Program-made: the position numbers and the translations under genes
Shown: piece by piece, positions 8,932 through 18,127 of the stretch
Layout: each line of letters opens with the position of its first letter
Position numbering within the stretch: position 1 is the first letter of the stretch
The notes under the pieces: generated by a model
Database searches by the model: none
Told to the model about the DNA's origin: nothing
The model's input: the letters and a program-made list of their open reading frames with translations, nothing else
Assembly (NCBI GenBank): GCA_030644725.1
Contig: CP130629.1
Location: 1,047,572 to 1,111,571, forward strand
Source: Candidatus Electrothrix communis
GTDB taxonomy: Bacteria > Desulfobacterota > Desulfobulbia > Desulfobulbales > Desulfobulbaceae
Reading direction: 5' to 3'
DNA length: 64,000 nucleotides

Positions 8932-10620
8932 ATGAAACTTCTTGGACACATACTTATTGACTCCTTTGGTCTGCCTGAGGAAGACATCGAAGAAGCCATT
9001 GCGCTTCAGGCAGAACAAGGGAAGCCTCTTGGAGAAATTCTCATCCAACAAAATAAGATCTCCGAAACAGATCTTTTACGGGCTATCGCCCAGCAGGGTG
9101 GCTTAGAAATACGTCCTGAGCTTCCTCCGTTTCCAGATCCTTTTTTCATCGACAAGGTTTCTATTGCCTTTTTGAAAAAATTCAGTATGATGCCAGTGGC
9201 GACTCCTGAAGAAGCCTTTATAGCCCTAGGTGATCCTTCGTATTTCCAGCAATTGGACGACCTGCAGAGAATTCTCCATTGGGAAGGCATCAGCACCTTT
9301 CTTGTACCGGAAGAAGAAATCCTTGCTGCTGTCAATGCGGCCTATGACCGAACCAGCCAAGGCGCGGCGGATCAGGTTCTCCAAGATATTGATGAGGACG
9401 ACCCTGAAGCACTTCTTTCAGAAATTGAAGAAACAGCAGACCTACTGGACGATACCAGTGACGCCCCGGTCATTAAACTGGTCAACCTGATCCTGTCCCA
9501 GGCCGTGCGCGACGGTGCCAGTGATATCCACGTTGAACCGTATAAAGATCGGGTCAAAATCCGCAAACGTGTTGACGGTATCCTCTACGACATGCTGGCC
9601 CCGCAGAAGCATGTTCAGGCCAAATTGATCTCCCGCATCAAGATCATGGCAAAGATGGATATTGCAGAAAAGCGCCTTCCCCAGGACGGGCGCATTGAAA
9701 TCCGCATTGCGGATAAAAATATTGATCTGCGTGTCTCCTCGCTGCCCACGGCCTTTGGTGAGCGAGTGGTTATGCGTCTGCTGGATAAATCCAATGTCCT
9801 GCTTTCCCTGGAGCAGCTTGGTATGTCACCCCGTGACCTGAAGCTTTTGATGAAGCTGATCAAGGCACCGCACGGGATTGTTCTCGTCACCGGCCCCACC
9901 GGAAGTGGAAAAACAACCAGTCTCTATTCCGCGTTATCCGTGCTCAACCAGCCCGATGTTAACATCATTACGGTGGAAGATCCCATTGAGTACCAGATCA
10001 ACGGGATCAGCCAGGTCCAGGTTAATGCAAAAATTGATCTGACCTTTGCCAACGGCCTGCGTACTATTGTCCGCCAGGATCCTGATATCATCCTGGTCGG
10101 TGAAATCAGGGATATTGAAACCGCAGAGATGGCTATTCAAGCAGCCCTGACCGGCCATCTTGTTTTCTCAACCCTGCATACCAATGATGCAGCCAGTGCC
10201 GTCACCCGCCTGATCGATATGGGTGTTGAGCCCTTTCTGGTCTCTTCCTCGGTGAATGCTATTATGGCTCAGCGGCTGGTTCGTAAAATCTGCTCGCATT
10301 GCCGGGAAGCCTATAGACCAGCTCCAGAGTATCTCGAACAGCTGGACCTTCCTCAAGAATTTCATAATGCTGATCTTTATCTTGGCCGAGGCTGTGAAAA
10401 ATGCCTCCACACTGGATATCAAGGCCGGGTCGGCATTTACGAGCTCATGGTGCTCTCTGAACAGATTAAAAGTAGTATCCTCACCACTTCGGATGCTGGC
10501 CAGATCAAACGTGAGGCAATTGCCGATGCTGAAAATCCTATGCAAACTCTGCGTCTGGACGGCCTGCAAAAGGTATTGAACGGTATCACAACCTTGGAAG
10601 AGGTCTTTCGGGTGACCTGA
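8932..10620 (+). CDS. gspE: Type II secretion ATPase GspE
   Basis: 562 residues. An N-terminal GspE-type domain (about 1-150) is followed by the secretion ATPase core: Walker A GPTGSGKTTS, Asp box, Walker B DIILVGEIRD, His box GHLVFSTLHTNDA. A zinc-binding pair of CxxC motifs (CSHC and CEKC) sits about 50 residues before the end. It powers pseudopilus assembly from the cytoplasm with GspL. It closes the operon, and no gspF or gspG lies downstream, so those genes must precede gspH outside the window. Confidence 0.95.
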   Translation: MKLLGHILIDSFGLPEEDIEEAIALQAEQGKPLGEILIQQNKISETDLLRAIAQQGGLEIRPELPPFPDPFFIDKVSIAFLKKFSMMPVATPEEAFIALGDPSYFQQLDDLQRILHWEGISTFLVPEEEILAAVNAAYDRTSQGAADQVLQDIDEDDPEALLSEIEETADLLDDTSDAPVIKLVNLILSQAVRDGASDIHVEPYKDRVKIRKRVDGILYDMLAPQKHVQAKLISRIKIMAKMDIAEKRLPQDGRIEIRIADKNIDLRVSSLPTAFGERVVMRLLDKSNVLLSLEQLGMSPRDLKLLMKLIKAPHGIVLVTGPTGSGKTTSLYSALSVLNQPDVNIITVEDPIEYQINGISQVQVNAKIDLTFANGLRTIVRQDPDIILVGEIRDIETAEMAIQAALTGHLVFSTLHTNDAASAVTRLIDMGVEPFLVSSSVNAIMAQRLVRKICSHCREAYRPAPEYLEQLDLPQEFHNADLYLGRGCEKCLHTGYQGRVGIYELMVLSEQIKSSILTTSDAGQIKREAIADAENPMQTLRLDGLQKVLNGITTLEEVFRVT

Positions 10621-10745
10621 TAACTGGCTCCTCAACGTTTTTTATAGTAATGAAATAGTCAGTATTTCAGCCCCTTTTGAGACTGGGCAACAGATGGTGA
10701 CAGGACAGTTATTTAATTCCTGCTCCTCAAATTTTGAAAAACATC

Positions 10746-11387
10746 ATGACTCGACAAGATATTTGGGATTATTGGGCAAAATATTATGACCGCCTCTGGC
10801 TACAAAGGGTTTCACTTCAGCCCACCCGGGCCTTGGTCTGTGAAAAAATCATCGATATTAAAGGAGAAGCCAAAACTAGCGATGAAACATCCCCATTGGA
10901 AATCCTCGACATGGGCTGCGGCACCGGCCAATTATACGGAGATCTGGTCAAGGCCTTAGGGAATGAGCAATTTCACTACCTTGGTATTGATCCCTCTGGG
11001 GCCATGCTGGAACAGGCTGTGGAAAAATTTCCCCAAGCAGCCTTTTTCCAAAGTGCTGTTCAGGAGGTCATACCTGATCAGGCCTCCTTTGATGTCATTG
11101 TGTGCAGCCATTCTTTCCCGTATTTTTCTGACGGGGAAGCTGCACTACAAAAAATGGCGTGCATGCTCAAACCGGGGGGAGTACTGCTGCTCTCTCAGGC
11201 CTGCACAGACAATATGTACGATGCCATTGTCCTCAAGCTGACCGTGTTGGCTACATCAAAGGCTGTTTATCGTTCCTTGCAACAAATGACAGTGCTAGGT
11301 GATACCCTCTTTCAGGAGCTAAAAACCTTTCGAATTTCAAAAAAGTTTTTTGTTCCTTCGCTGTGGCTTTTTCAGTGGGTGAAGTAA
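10746..11387 (+). CDS. Class I SAM-dependent methyltransferase
   Basis: 213 residues from ATG 10746. The SAM-binding motif I is clear ([15 protein letters not shown]), followed by an acidic motif II ([14 protein letters not shown]) and [17 protein letters not shown], then [12 protein letters not shown]. This is the methyltransferase-11/25 fold of small-molecule methylases. The substrate cannot be told from sequence. It ends one base before the next gene, so the two are probably cotranscribed. Confidence 0.85.
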   Translation: MTRQDIWDYWAKYYDRLWLQRVSLQPTRALVCEKIIDIKGEAKTSDETSPLEILDMGCGTGQLYGDLVKALGNEQFHYLGIDPSGAMLEQAVEKFPQAAFFQSAVQEVIPDQASFDVIVCSHSFPYFSDGEAALQKMACMLKPGGVLLLSQACTDNMYDAIVLKLTVLATSKAVYRSLQQMTVLGDTLFQELKTFRISKKFFVPSLWLFQWVK

Positions 11388-11388
11388 C

Positions 11389-11844
11389 ATGAAAATCTGG
11401 GTAGATGCGGACGCTTGTCCGGTCGTTATTAAGGATATTTTGTATAAGGCAGCAGAACGGACACGGCTGCAATTAATTTTAGTAGCTAATACCCGTTTTC
11501 GAGCACCGAAATCCTCCTTCATTCATTTTATCCATGTTCATCAAGGACCTGATATAGCTGATGATGAAATAGTTAAAAGAGCTGACCCTGAAGATCTTGT
11601 CATTACTGCTGATATCCCTTTAGCCGCTCGAATTGTGGAAAAAGGAGGTCTTGCACTCAATCCAAGGGGCGAAGTGTATACAGAAGAAAATATAAAGGAA
11701 AGGTTAAGCACGAGAGATTTTTTAGAGAGTTTACGATCAAGTGGAGTAGAAACCGGTGGTCCGTCTGCATTAAATGCACGTGACAAACAAACCTTTGCAA
11801 ATAGTTTAGACCAAATATTGACAAAATATAAAAACAAGGCGTAA
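11389..11844 (+). CDS. YaiI/YqxD (DUF188, UPF0178) family protein
   Basis: 151 residues that match the family's conserved features: [12 protein letters not shown] at the start, then a PIN-like arrangement of acidic residues ([27 protein letters not shown]) and [13 protein letters not shown]. The family is widely conserved and probably a PIN-fold nuclease-like protein, but its function is unknown. The start sits one base after the methyltransferase stop, and the gene converges on the minus-strand PP-loop gene 39 bases downstream. Confidence 0.88.
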   Translation: MKIWVDADACPVVIKDILYKAAERTRLQLILVANTRFRAPKSSFIHFIHVHQGPDIADDEIVKRADPEDLVITADIPLAARIVEKGGLALNPRGEVYTEENIKERLSTRDFLESLRSSGVETGGPSALNARDKQTFANSLDQILTKYKNKA

Positions 11845-11883
11845 CCGGTCGGTTCACAACCCCTCCACTGTGTTTCGCTGAAC

Positions 11884-12930
11884 TCATACAATCCAGTCCT
11901 GAAAAACCTCATCTGCAAGGACCTCGCCCTGCAGCATTTCTTGTTCTCTACCCTCCTGAAAAAGCACCTCTCCAGGCAAAAATTCACCTTTTACCTTTCT
12001 GCCGTACCGGACAATCAAGCCCGTAACTAAAGCAAGGATTGCCACTCGCTCCTCAGGGCTGGTGATCAGGGTACTGCCCCGGCGGACCAAGGCGGTCGGG
12101 CCGGGCCGCTCCGGCATGTAGAGTAGCCAATCGTCCTGCTCACAAAATTCAGCAAGGCGATCATTCTCCTGCTCATTTCTACCCAGGACCAGCCAATGCC
12201 CGCCAGGCAGGCGAAACTGGCGGCCCAGCAAAAGGAGTTGGATATCAGCCGTGGTAATTTCATCCTTGCCGATCAGATAAAGCCCTTCATAAAAGCGACG
12301 GATTCGGGTGGCAAGATTAGGGTCAGTGAGCACACAGCCTCCAGCAGGGGCAGGGAAATCCGTAATGCCCAGTTCACGGGCCAGAGCAATCTGCGGTTTG
12401 CGTCCGCGTCCTGAGAACCTATAGAGGCGTTCACGATCCACCAACCCTTCCTGCTCTGCTCGGCTGGGGTTCATCAACTGGGCAGATAAGGGGCGAAGCA
12501 GGAGATCCCGACAATCGGCATCCCGTTCAATGAGGTTCAGGGTATCGCGCCGTTGCGACATGGGGCGCTGGCCGATAACCTCACCGGTAAGGAGAAAGGA
12601 GGCCCCGTATTCCGCCATCAATTCTTTGGCCTTTCGGAGCATCATGATCTTACAATCGATACAAGGATTGAAGTTTTTGCCAAACCCGTGCGAGGGGTTG
12701 CGCAAGAGCTCAATATAGCCCGCAGTCAAGTCGACTAGTTCCACCTCCAATCCGTATTTTTCCGCCACCTCCTGCTGATACTCCTTTTCTCTAGCAAGCA
12801 GGTCATGATCAAAAAACGGGGTGACAAATTTTAAGGCCCGGACCCGGATTCCCTGATCGGCAATGACCCGACAGGCAAGGATGGAATCCAAGCCGCCGGA
12901 AAAGAGGCCTATAGCTGTAATTTTTTGCAT
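11884..12930 (-). CDS. PP-loop ATPase, MnmA/ThiI-like, with NFACT-R-like C-terminus
   Basis: 348 residues. The N-terminus has the PP-loop (IGLFSGGLDSILACRV), which in ThiI/MnmA/TilS enzymes adenylates a tRNA base. A CxxC (NPCIDCKIMMLRKA) and GEVIGQRPMSQRRDTLN follow, as in ThiI-related sulfur-transfer proteins. The last 100 residues (LVLGRNEQENDRL ... DDWLLYMPERPGPTALVRRG) resemble the NFACT-R (DUF814) domain. The combination suggests a tRNA-thiolation-type enzyme, but the substrate is inferred only. An alternative would be a sulfur-incorporating enzyme acting on another nucleotide. Monocistronic as far as seen. Confidence 0.75.
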   Translation of the reverse strand: MQKITAIGLFSGGLDSILACRVIADQGIRVRALKFVTPFFDHDLLAREKEYQQEVAEKYGLEVELVDLTAGYIELLRNPSHGFGKNFNPCIDCKIMMLRKAKELMAEYGASFLLTGEVIGQRPMSQRRDTLNLIERDADCRDLLLRPLSAQLMNPSRAEQEGLVDRERLYRFSGRGRKPQIALARELGITDFPAPAGGCVLTDPNLATRIRRFYEGLYLIGKDEITTADIQLLLLGRQFRLPGGHWLVLGRNEQENDRLAEFCEQDDWLLYMPERPGPTALVRRGSTLITSPEERVAILALVTGLIVRYGRKVKGEFLPGEVLFQEGREQEMLQGEVLADEVFQDWIV

Positions 12931-12999
12931 GAATGATATATGGTGTTTCGGTTCAAGGGATTCAGCAAGAAATATTTTCCCCTTATTACGCTGGGTGTC

Positions 13000-13060
13000 G
13001 TAGGGGCGAACCTATGTGTTCGCCCTGTTATGCCGGGCAGACACGCAGGTCTGCCCCTAC
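13000..13060. repeat. Dispersed palindromic repeat, copy B
   Basis: Begins GTAGGGGCGAACC and ends TCTGCCCCTAC. Two hairpins (GGGCGAAC/GTTCGCCC and GGGCAGAC/GTCTGCCC) lie back to back inside matching ends GTAGGGG/CCCCTAC. It sits between the recN 3' end and the upstream region of the PP-loop gene. Same words as copies A and C, but the two hairpins are in the opposite order to copy A, consistent with the reverse orientation. Confidence 0.8.
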
Positions 13061-13122
13061 ATTTTCACACTGAAACGGAGTTTCATTCTCCTGAAATTCC
13101 CTATCATTTTGATTAGTTTTGA

Positions 13123-14832
13123 TTATATTTTCGGGTTGGTTGCTCGCCCTTCCATCAGCTCTCCGGCATAGAGGAGAGTCTGCTCGCTGGGATTATCACC
13201 GCCGAGCATCCGGGCCAGCTCCCCGACTCGTTCGTCATGGGAAAGCGAACGGATCGTGGTAAAAGTTCGGTTGGCATCAACCTGCTTTTCCACCAGGAAA
13301 TGAGCATCTGCATAGGCGGCAATCTGGGGCAGATGGGTGATACAGAAGACCTGATGATGGCTGGCCAGCTCATCAATCTTGCGGGCCACGGCCTCGGCAG
13401 CCTCACCGCCGATGCCTGCATCTATCTCATCAAAAATCACCGTATCTACCCTGTCCCGCCGGGCAAGCAGGCATTTCATGGCCAGCATGAGCCGAGAAAG
13501 CTCACCGCCAGACACAACATCAGACAAGGGTTTGGGCGGTTCACCGGGATTGGCGGAAAAGAGAAAGGTCACTGTGTCACCGCCGGTTGCTGATAAAACG
13601 GAAGCCGTCGAAACAGCAGAGGCATCCCCGAAATCTCCTGCTGTCACCAAAACCTCAAACAGGGCCTGGCGAAAACTCAGCGAAACCAGTTCTGCCTGCA
13701 TGGCTGCGGTGAGTTGCTCCGCCACCTGAAGCCGTTTCTCGGACAAGGCTTCAGCCTTCCGACGCAGTTCCTTTCCGATGTGATCCAGTTCTTTTTCCAG
13801 GGCCGCAATCTGATCATCCAGATGATCCAGAGAATGCAGTTCCTTTTCCACCCGGTCGGCAAAAGCAATCACCTCTTCCAGCGTGGTGCCGTACTTGCGC
13901 TGTAACTGCCGAAGCTGGGCTAATCGGGAGGCGATCTGCTCCATCCGTCCCTGATCCGAGGGGATAGAATCCAGGTAATTACGAAGATTCCCTTCCAGGT
14001 CTTCCACTTCAAAGGAAACAGAGCTGCTCTGTTGGGCCAATTCCTTAAGAGCCGGGTCAAGGGCTGCGGCATGCTCCATGTTTTTGCGGATCTCAATGAG
14101 CAGGGGTGTCACCTTATCCTGAAGCTGAAAATGGCTCTTGCCAATCAGCTCGGCCAAGGTGGTTGAGGATTTAAACAGGTCCCGTTCCTTGATGAGCTGC
14201 TCGTCCTCCTCTGGCAAGGGAGCTACTTCCCGGATCTCTTTGAGCTGAAACCCGAGAAAATCCCGGCGTTGCTCCTTATCCTGTTCCTGCTCCTGTAAGT
14301 CCCGCAGCTGGCGGGCCAGCTTCTGCCAACGGCTGTACACCTGCCGGTACTGCTCCCGCTGCTCCCAGAGTTCGCCGTAGCTGTCCAGAAAATCAATATG
14401 GCTATGACTTTTGAGCAAGAGCTGCTGGTCGTGCTGGCTGGCGATATTAACCAGACTTTCAGCCAAGGCATGGGCCAGCTTGGTCGTGGCCAACCGATCA
14501 TTGATAAAGATCCGGCTTCGGCCCTTGCTGCTGACGATCCGGCGGAGGATGCAGTCTTCCTCGTTGTCCAGCCCATGCTCGTGCAAGAGAGCGAGGATAT
14601 CCTCCCGACCACTGATACCGAATTGGGCCTCAATCACGGCTTGGTCGCAATCATTGCGCACCCAGGAGGCCGAGGCCCGTCCACCGGTGAGCAGATGCAC
14701 GGCTTGCAGGATGATAGACTTGCCTGCCCCGGTTTCACCGGTAAAGGCGATTAGACCGGTGCCGGTTTCGGAAAAATCCAGATCCAGCCTGTTGATCAGG
14801 GCCAGATTATTGACGCGTAGTTCTTGGAGCAT
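13123..14832 (-). CDS. recN: DNA repair protein RecN
   Basis: 569 residues from ATG 14832, which starts with MLQELRVNNLALI as RecN proteins do. The frame is open 40 codons further upstream, but that part has no conserved features. Walker A is FTGETGAGKS. Two long coiled-coil arms (about 150-370) flank the hinge, and the ABC signature SGGELSRLMLA and Walker B VIFDEIDAGIGG follow. This SMC-like ATPase acts at double-strand breaks in recombinational repair. Length is normal for the family. Confidence 0.95.
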   Translation of the reverse strand: MLQELRVNNLALINRLDLDFSETGTGLIAFTGETGAGKSIILQAVHLLTGGRASASWVRNDCDQAVIEAQFGISGREDILALLHEHGLDNEEDCILRRIVSSKGRSRIFINDRLATTKLAHALAESLVNIASQHDQQLLLKSHSHIDFLDSYGELWEQREQYRQVYSRWQKLARQLRDLQEQEQDKEQRRDFLGFQLKEIREVAPLPEEDEQLIKERDLFKSSTTLAELIGKSHFQLQDKVTPLLIEIRKNMEHAAALDPALKELAQQSSSVSFEVEDLEGNLRNYLDSIPSDQGRMEQIASRLAQLRQLQRKYGTTLEEVIAFADRVEKELHSLDHLDDQIAALEKELDHIGKELRRKAEALSEKRLQVAEQLTAAMQAELVSLSFRQALFEVLVTAGDFGDASAVSTASVLSATGGDTVTFLFSANPGEPPKPLSDVVSGGELSRLMLAMKCLLARRDRVDTVIFDEIDAGIGGEAAEAVARKIDELASHHQVFCITHLPQIAAYADAHFLVEKQVDANRTFTTIRSLSHDERVGELARMLGGDNPSEQTLLYAGELMEGRATNPKI

Positions 14833-15302
14833 GGTGTTTCTTTTATCGTAAGAAAGCACAGCCGCCGGGGCGGAGGATGTACGGGGGATGAGGCATGGTG
14901 CGAGCCGCTCCTGAAAAAAAGTTATTTGTTCGGTAGATATCGCAACACACAATACTCATCGAATCATTGCTTCCGCAAGTTTTTTTTCGCGGTAACAGTA
15001 CCCGGTTCCCCTCCACATCGACCAAGCCGCAGGAGCATTACCGATGCTCTGGATAAATACCACATAACTACCCTTCATGCCGACATTCTGCTTGACAAGA
15101 TCCTGCCCTCGTTCTACGCTGTTTTTTGCGTCTTTTTCGCAGCCATTTTATCTTGTTGATTTGTAGAGCAGAGGGGGTACCCACTTAAAGCGGGACAAAT
15201 TGCCACCGATTTTTTATTTTGAGATGAATAAGACAAGCATAAAATCTATCATTCATCCAGAGAAAGATCATTATAAAATTTTGGGACAAAACTTTCCATA
15301 TT
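14833..15302. other. 470-base gap without a recognised gene
   Basis: Open frames here (for example plus strand 14824-15159) have no recognisable domain, and the longest overlaps the recN start on the other strand. No tRNA, clear terminator or repeat family was recognised. Confidence 0.5.
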
Positions 15303-15494
15303 GTGAAGGTTGTCTGTAAAACCGGAAAACAAAGTATTCGGAATATTGCCCGGCAGACCGGATTTTCCAAAAGTAGCGTACACCGACTTAAGCAGGCCAA
15401 GAATCAACGCAATCAACATCCAGATTCATGGATTTGGGAAACCGAGGATGGGCGTAGTTTTCTCATACGTCTGGTAATAGCGACGCTATTTTGT
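15303..15494 (+). pseudogene. 5' remnant of an HTH transposase-like gene
   Basis: The first 64 codons encode a helix-turn-helix (SIRNIARQTGFSKSSVHRL) followed by DGRSFLIRLVIATLF. This resembles the start of a transposase-like family common in Desulfobulbaceae and cyanobacteria, in which a catalytic domain of several hundred residues should follow. Here the similarity ends at about 15494. The frame stays open to 15704, but the later codons are antisense to another transposase fragment. Family assignment is from memory and uncertain. Confidence 0.45.
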
Positions 15495-15682
15495 TCAATA
15501 ATTTGGGATAAAGGCGGAATAGTATTTTTACCAGAAAGTCGGTCTTCAATATACTGCCAAAAAGATATCCCTAATTTTCGACATGTTTTCTTTATGCTTG
15601 CAAATGTGTCTCTGCAACGACGCCCAGCTTCATTCCGAGTGCTACCACTGACTTTGCGCCTTTTTACACAGGCCCCTGACAT
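15495..15682 (-). pseudogene. 3' remnant of a second transposase
   Basis: The minus-strand frame reads KVSGSTRNEAGRRCRDTF ... KKTCRKLGISFWQYIEDRLSG ... IPPLSQIIEQ. This is the typical C-terminus of an IS66-like transposase (VSGGTRSEAGRR..DTFASLKKTCRK style). It lacks its catalytic domain, and its end abuts the 3' limit of the plus-strand HTH fragment at about 15494, so two mobile-element scars meet tail to tail. Confidence 0.5.
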
Positions 15683-15990
15683 GCTTTTCCGGCCAATGGC
15701 TTAATTGTATAATTTTACGAAAGAAAAAAAAGGACATTTAAAATCTTTCCCCGACATTCTGAGCCCTTTTCTTCATTTTAAGCATTTTGTAATAGGTTGA
15801 ATTCTTAACTTTTTTCTCTATTATCCGAAAGGGCTCTATCATAAACCAAGAATATCCGGGGTGCGGATCAACGGCTTATGGAAATAACAACCCTCATCTT
15901 CCTGAACAACCTGAACGATGTCGGGTCATTGTGCCTTATGTCCATTTTACAGAAAGGCTGTCAGGGTCCTGTCTAAAGCAACTTGGACTT

Positions 15991-16423
15991 GTTTCAATCC
16001 ACGCCCCCATGAAGGGGGCGACTGTCTTGTTCACCTTAAATCCTTTAACATTGTCTGTTTCAATCCACGCCCCCGTGAAGGGGGCGACTAATGATTTATT
16101 TGTAAGCGGAGGATTTTTTACAAGTTTCAATCCACGCCCCCGTGAAGGGGGCGACGGATTGTAGGGATAGCGGTCAGGATCGTACCCACCAGTTTCAATC
16201 CACGCCCCCGTGAAGGGGGCGACCAACCAAGTATCAGTTTTTTATTTAAAATTTCCTGTTTCAATCCACGCCCCCGTGAAGGGGGCGACAATGGTCAGAC
16301 TCCGATCCGCCGCCGTGCCCGCATGTTTCAATCCACGCCCCCGTGAAGGGGGCGACGTCAATCGGCGGCCTCCATCGGCAATAATTTTGATGTTTCAATC
16401 CACGCCCCCGTGAAGGGGGCGAC
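15991..16423 (-). CRISPR. Type I-C CRISPR array, 7 repeats, 6 spacers
   Basis: Seven 32-bp repeats lie at 15991, 16057, 16124, 16192, 16258, 16325 and 16392 (each +31). Spacers are 34-36 bp. Read on the minus strand, the repeat begins GTCGCCCCCTTCACGGGGGC and ends GTGGATTGAAAC, the type I-C form with a GC stem and the conserved ATTGAAAC end. The array is transcribed from the cas2 side. The leader-distal repeat (15991-16022) carries one substitution in the loop (CATG for CGTG on the plus strand), as is common at old ends. The array is short, which suggests low activity or recent loss of spacers. Confidence 0.97.
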
Positions 16424-16678
16424 TGTCGAACTGCAACATGCTGTTATAGCTCGACGAAATACTAGCTTTGCGCGAACCGCATTTTTCGGACGCGGTCGCA
16501 AAGAACAAAACATGCTCTTTTTCGTAAAAACCTCCTGATTTCAACATGTGCGAACCTCCCGTGTTTTTCTGTCTGTTAGAGGTTCGCGCAAGCGGTTCTG
16601 GTAGGGGCGACCGGCGGTCGCCCAGCTAACACTGCATCATAATATCTCCATAATGCCACTTCCTTCCTGGACCGTCAA
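16424..16678 (-). promoter_or_regulatory. CRISPR leader
   Basis: This region lies between cas2 and the first repeat of the minus-strand array. On the minus strand it contains GCGCGAACCTC and, further on, GAGGTTCGC, an inverted pair, and another GGTTCGCGCAAAG closer to the array. Repeated GCGAACC words are typical of I-C leaders. It also holds a partial copy (16601-16623) of the dispersed GTAGGGGCGA repeat. It should contain the array promoter and the adaptation signal, but I cannot define the -10 box. Confidence 0.7.
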
Positions 16679-16966
16679 TCAGACAATCAAGGTCCCTTCC
16701 TGATCCAAGGCCTCCTTGGCCCCGATATGCTCCACCCGGTGTTTCCAATTCGAGCCCAGGAAGTAAAAACGGAGGCTGTCCACGTCTTCATCGATTTCTT
16801 TGATCAGCCGATCCCGCATAACCACCCATTTATCTGGCGGCACAATACACTCAAATATGGAATATTGGACTCGTTGGCCGTAATCCTTACAAACCTTGGC
16901 CACCCGGCGCAGGCGTTTCGGTCCGGTTTTATCTGTTTTTACATCATAACTGACCAGGACAAACAT
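16679..16966 (-). CDS. cas2: CRISPR adaptation endonuclease Cas2
   Basis: 95 residues with the ferredoxin-like Cas2 pattern: MFVLVSYDV at the start (Asp in the first beta strand), RRVAKVCKDYGQRVQYSIFEC and LRFYFLGSNW. Type I-C Cas2 forms the Cas1-Cas2 integrase core. It is separated from cas1 by 132 bases that hold dispersed repeat copy C, so it may be translated from a slightly separate segment of the operon transcript. Confidence 0.95.
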   Translation of the reverse strand: MFVLVSYDVKTDKTGPKRLRRVAKVCKDYGQRVQYSIFECIVPPDKWVVMRDRLIKEIDEDVDSLRFYFLGSNWKHRVEHIGAKEALDQEGTLIV

Positions 16967-17037
16967 GATTTTCTCCTTGCGGTGATGATTGTCTTAGAAA
17001 ATGAATAAAAAATATTTTACCCATTATGCCGAGCACT

Positions 17038-17099
17038 GTAGGGGCGAACCCCTGTGTTCGCCCTTGGCCTGTCGGGCAGGCACAGGGACCTGCCCCTAC
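17038..17099. repeat. Dispersed palindromic repeat, copy C (between cas1 and cas2)
   Basis: Starts GTAGGGGCGAACC and ends CCTGCCCCTAC, with hairpins GGGCGAAC/GTTCGCCC and GGGCAGGC/CCTGCCC. It touches the cas1 stop codon and separates cas1 from cas2, which are usually adjacent in I-C operons. In the minus-strand transcript it would form two strong hairpins. Confidence 0.8.
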
Positions 17100-18127
17100 T
17101 AACGCTGAATCATGGGCGGGTATCCGTCCAGATCCCCCCGGAGAAAACGGGCCAACAACAGAGATTGAGTGTGGAAAAACAGACCCAGCGGCATCTTCTC
17201 TTCCAGGAAAGGATGCAGGAGCACATCCTGTTTTCGCTCCTGATAGGCAGTCAGCAGAACCTTGCGTGCCTTATCCTTCATCCGCACCCCGCCGCTGTCA
17301 CTGACCACAAAATCCTTGGCCTGCAACTGGCCTCGATTGATCAGGGAAAGGGCCATGCGATCAGCCATAGGGCGAAATTCCTCCATCATGTCCAGGGCCA
17401 GACTTGCCCGGCCCGGTCGATCCCGATGAAGAAACCCCACAGCCGGATCAAGGCCGGTGCATTCCAGGGCAGAGCGCACATCGTGCATAACCAGGGTGTA
17501 GAGAAAGGAGAGCAGGCAGTTGACCAGATCCAGGGGCGGTCTTCGGCTGCGGCGATGAAAGAAGAAATCCTTTTTATGGCGGATGATCAGATGGTCAAAG
17601 GCTGAAAAATAAACATGAGCCCCATCACCTTCCGTGCCCCGCACCTCATCCAGGGGCAGGTCCCGGCCCAGGGATTTGAGCAGACCAGTAAGATGATTGG
17701 CCGCATTGCTTACCGCATCAGTATCCATTTTTTCCGGGTGATCCCGCATAGCCCGGTTCAGCAGAGCGCGGCAGTTGGCGATCTTGCCGTTGATAAAGGC
17801 CCTGGCCATGAGCGCGGAAAAGGCCGGATCATCGGCCCGGCGATACTGCTCTCGGCGCAGCAGGACATTGCCGGAAACCGGCCCCTGCACCCGTGCGAGA
17901 AAACGTCCGTATTCAGTCAGAAAACTGATCGTCACATCCCGTTCCGCACAGAATCCCAGAAGAAACGGGCTGCATCCCACATTACCGAAACAGACAACCC
18001 CGTCCAGAGTATGCACGGGCAGGCGCAACCGGACCTTCTTTTCCACCCGGACGGTCACGGTTTCTCCTTCCTTAGCCAGATAGGCCCCCTGGGTGGTGAC
18101 AAAGAGGGTATTTAGATGTTTTTTCAT
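17099..18127 (-). CDS. cas1: CRISPR integrase Cas1 (type I-C)
   Basis: 342 residues, full length for Cas1c. The N-terminal beta domain (LNTLFVTTQGAYLAKEGETV) is followed by the helical catalytic domain with the conserved Glu (DEVRGTEGDGAHVYF), His (AVGFLHRDRPGRASLALDM) and acidic residues further on. It integrates new spacers together with Cas2 and, in I-C, Cas4. The start overlaps the cas4 stop by four bases. Confidence 0.97.
   Translation of the reverse strand: MKKHLNTLFVTTQGAYLAKEGETVTVRVEKKVRLRLPVHTLDGVVCFGNVGCSPFLLGFCAERDVTISFLTEYGRFLARVQGPVSGNVLLRREQYRRADDPAFSALMARAFINGKIANCRALLNRAMRDHPEKMDTDAVSNAANHLTGLLKSLGRDLPLDEVRGTEGDGAHVYFSAFDHLIIRHKKDFFFHRRSRRPPLDLVNCLLSFLYTLVMHDVRSALECTGLDPAVGFLHRDRPGRASLALDMMEEFRPMADRMALSLINRGQLQAKDFVVSDSGGVRMKDKARKVLLTAYQERKQDVLLHPFLEEKMPLGLFFHTQSLLLARFLRGDLDGYPPMIQR

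Noticed and set aside
14824-15159. Plus-strand ORF divergent from recN
   Set aside because: Overlaps the recN 5' end and shows no recognisable domain.
15931-16413. Open frames across the CRISPR array on both strands
   Set aside because: They only translate repeats and spacers; each repeat encodes the same short phrase and no start signal is present.
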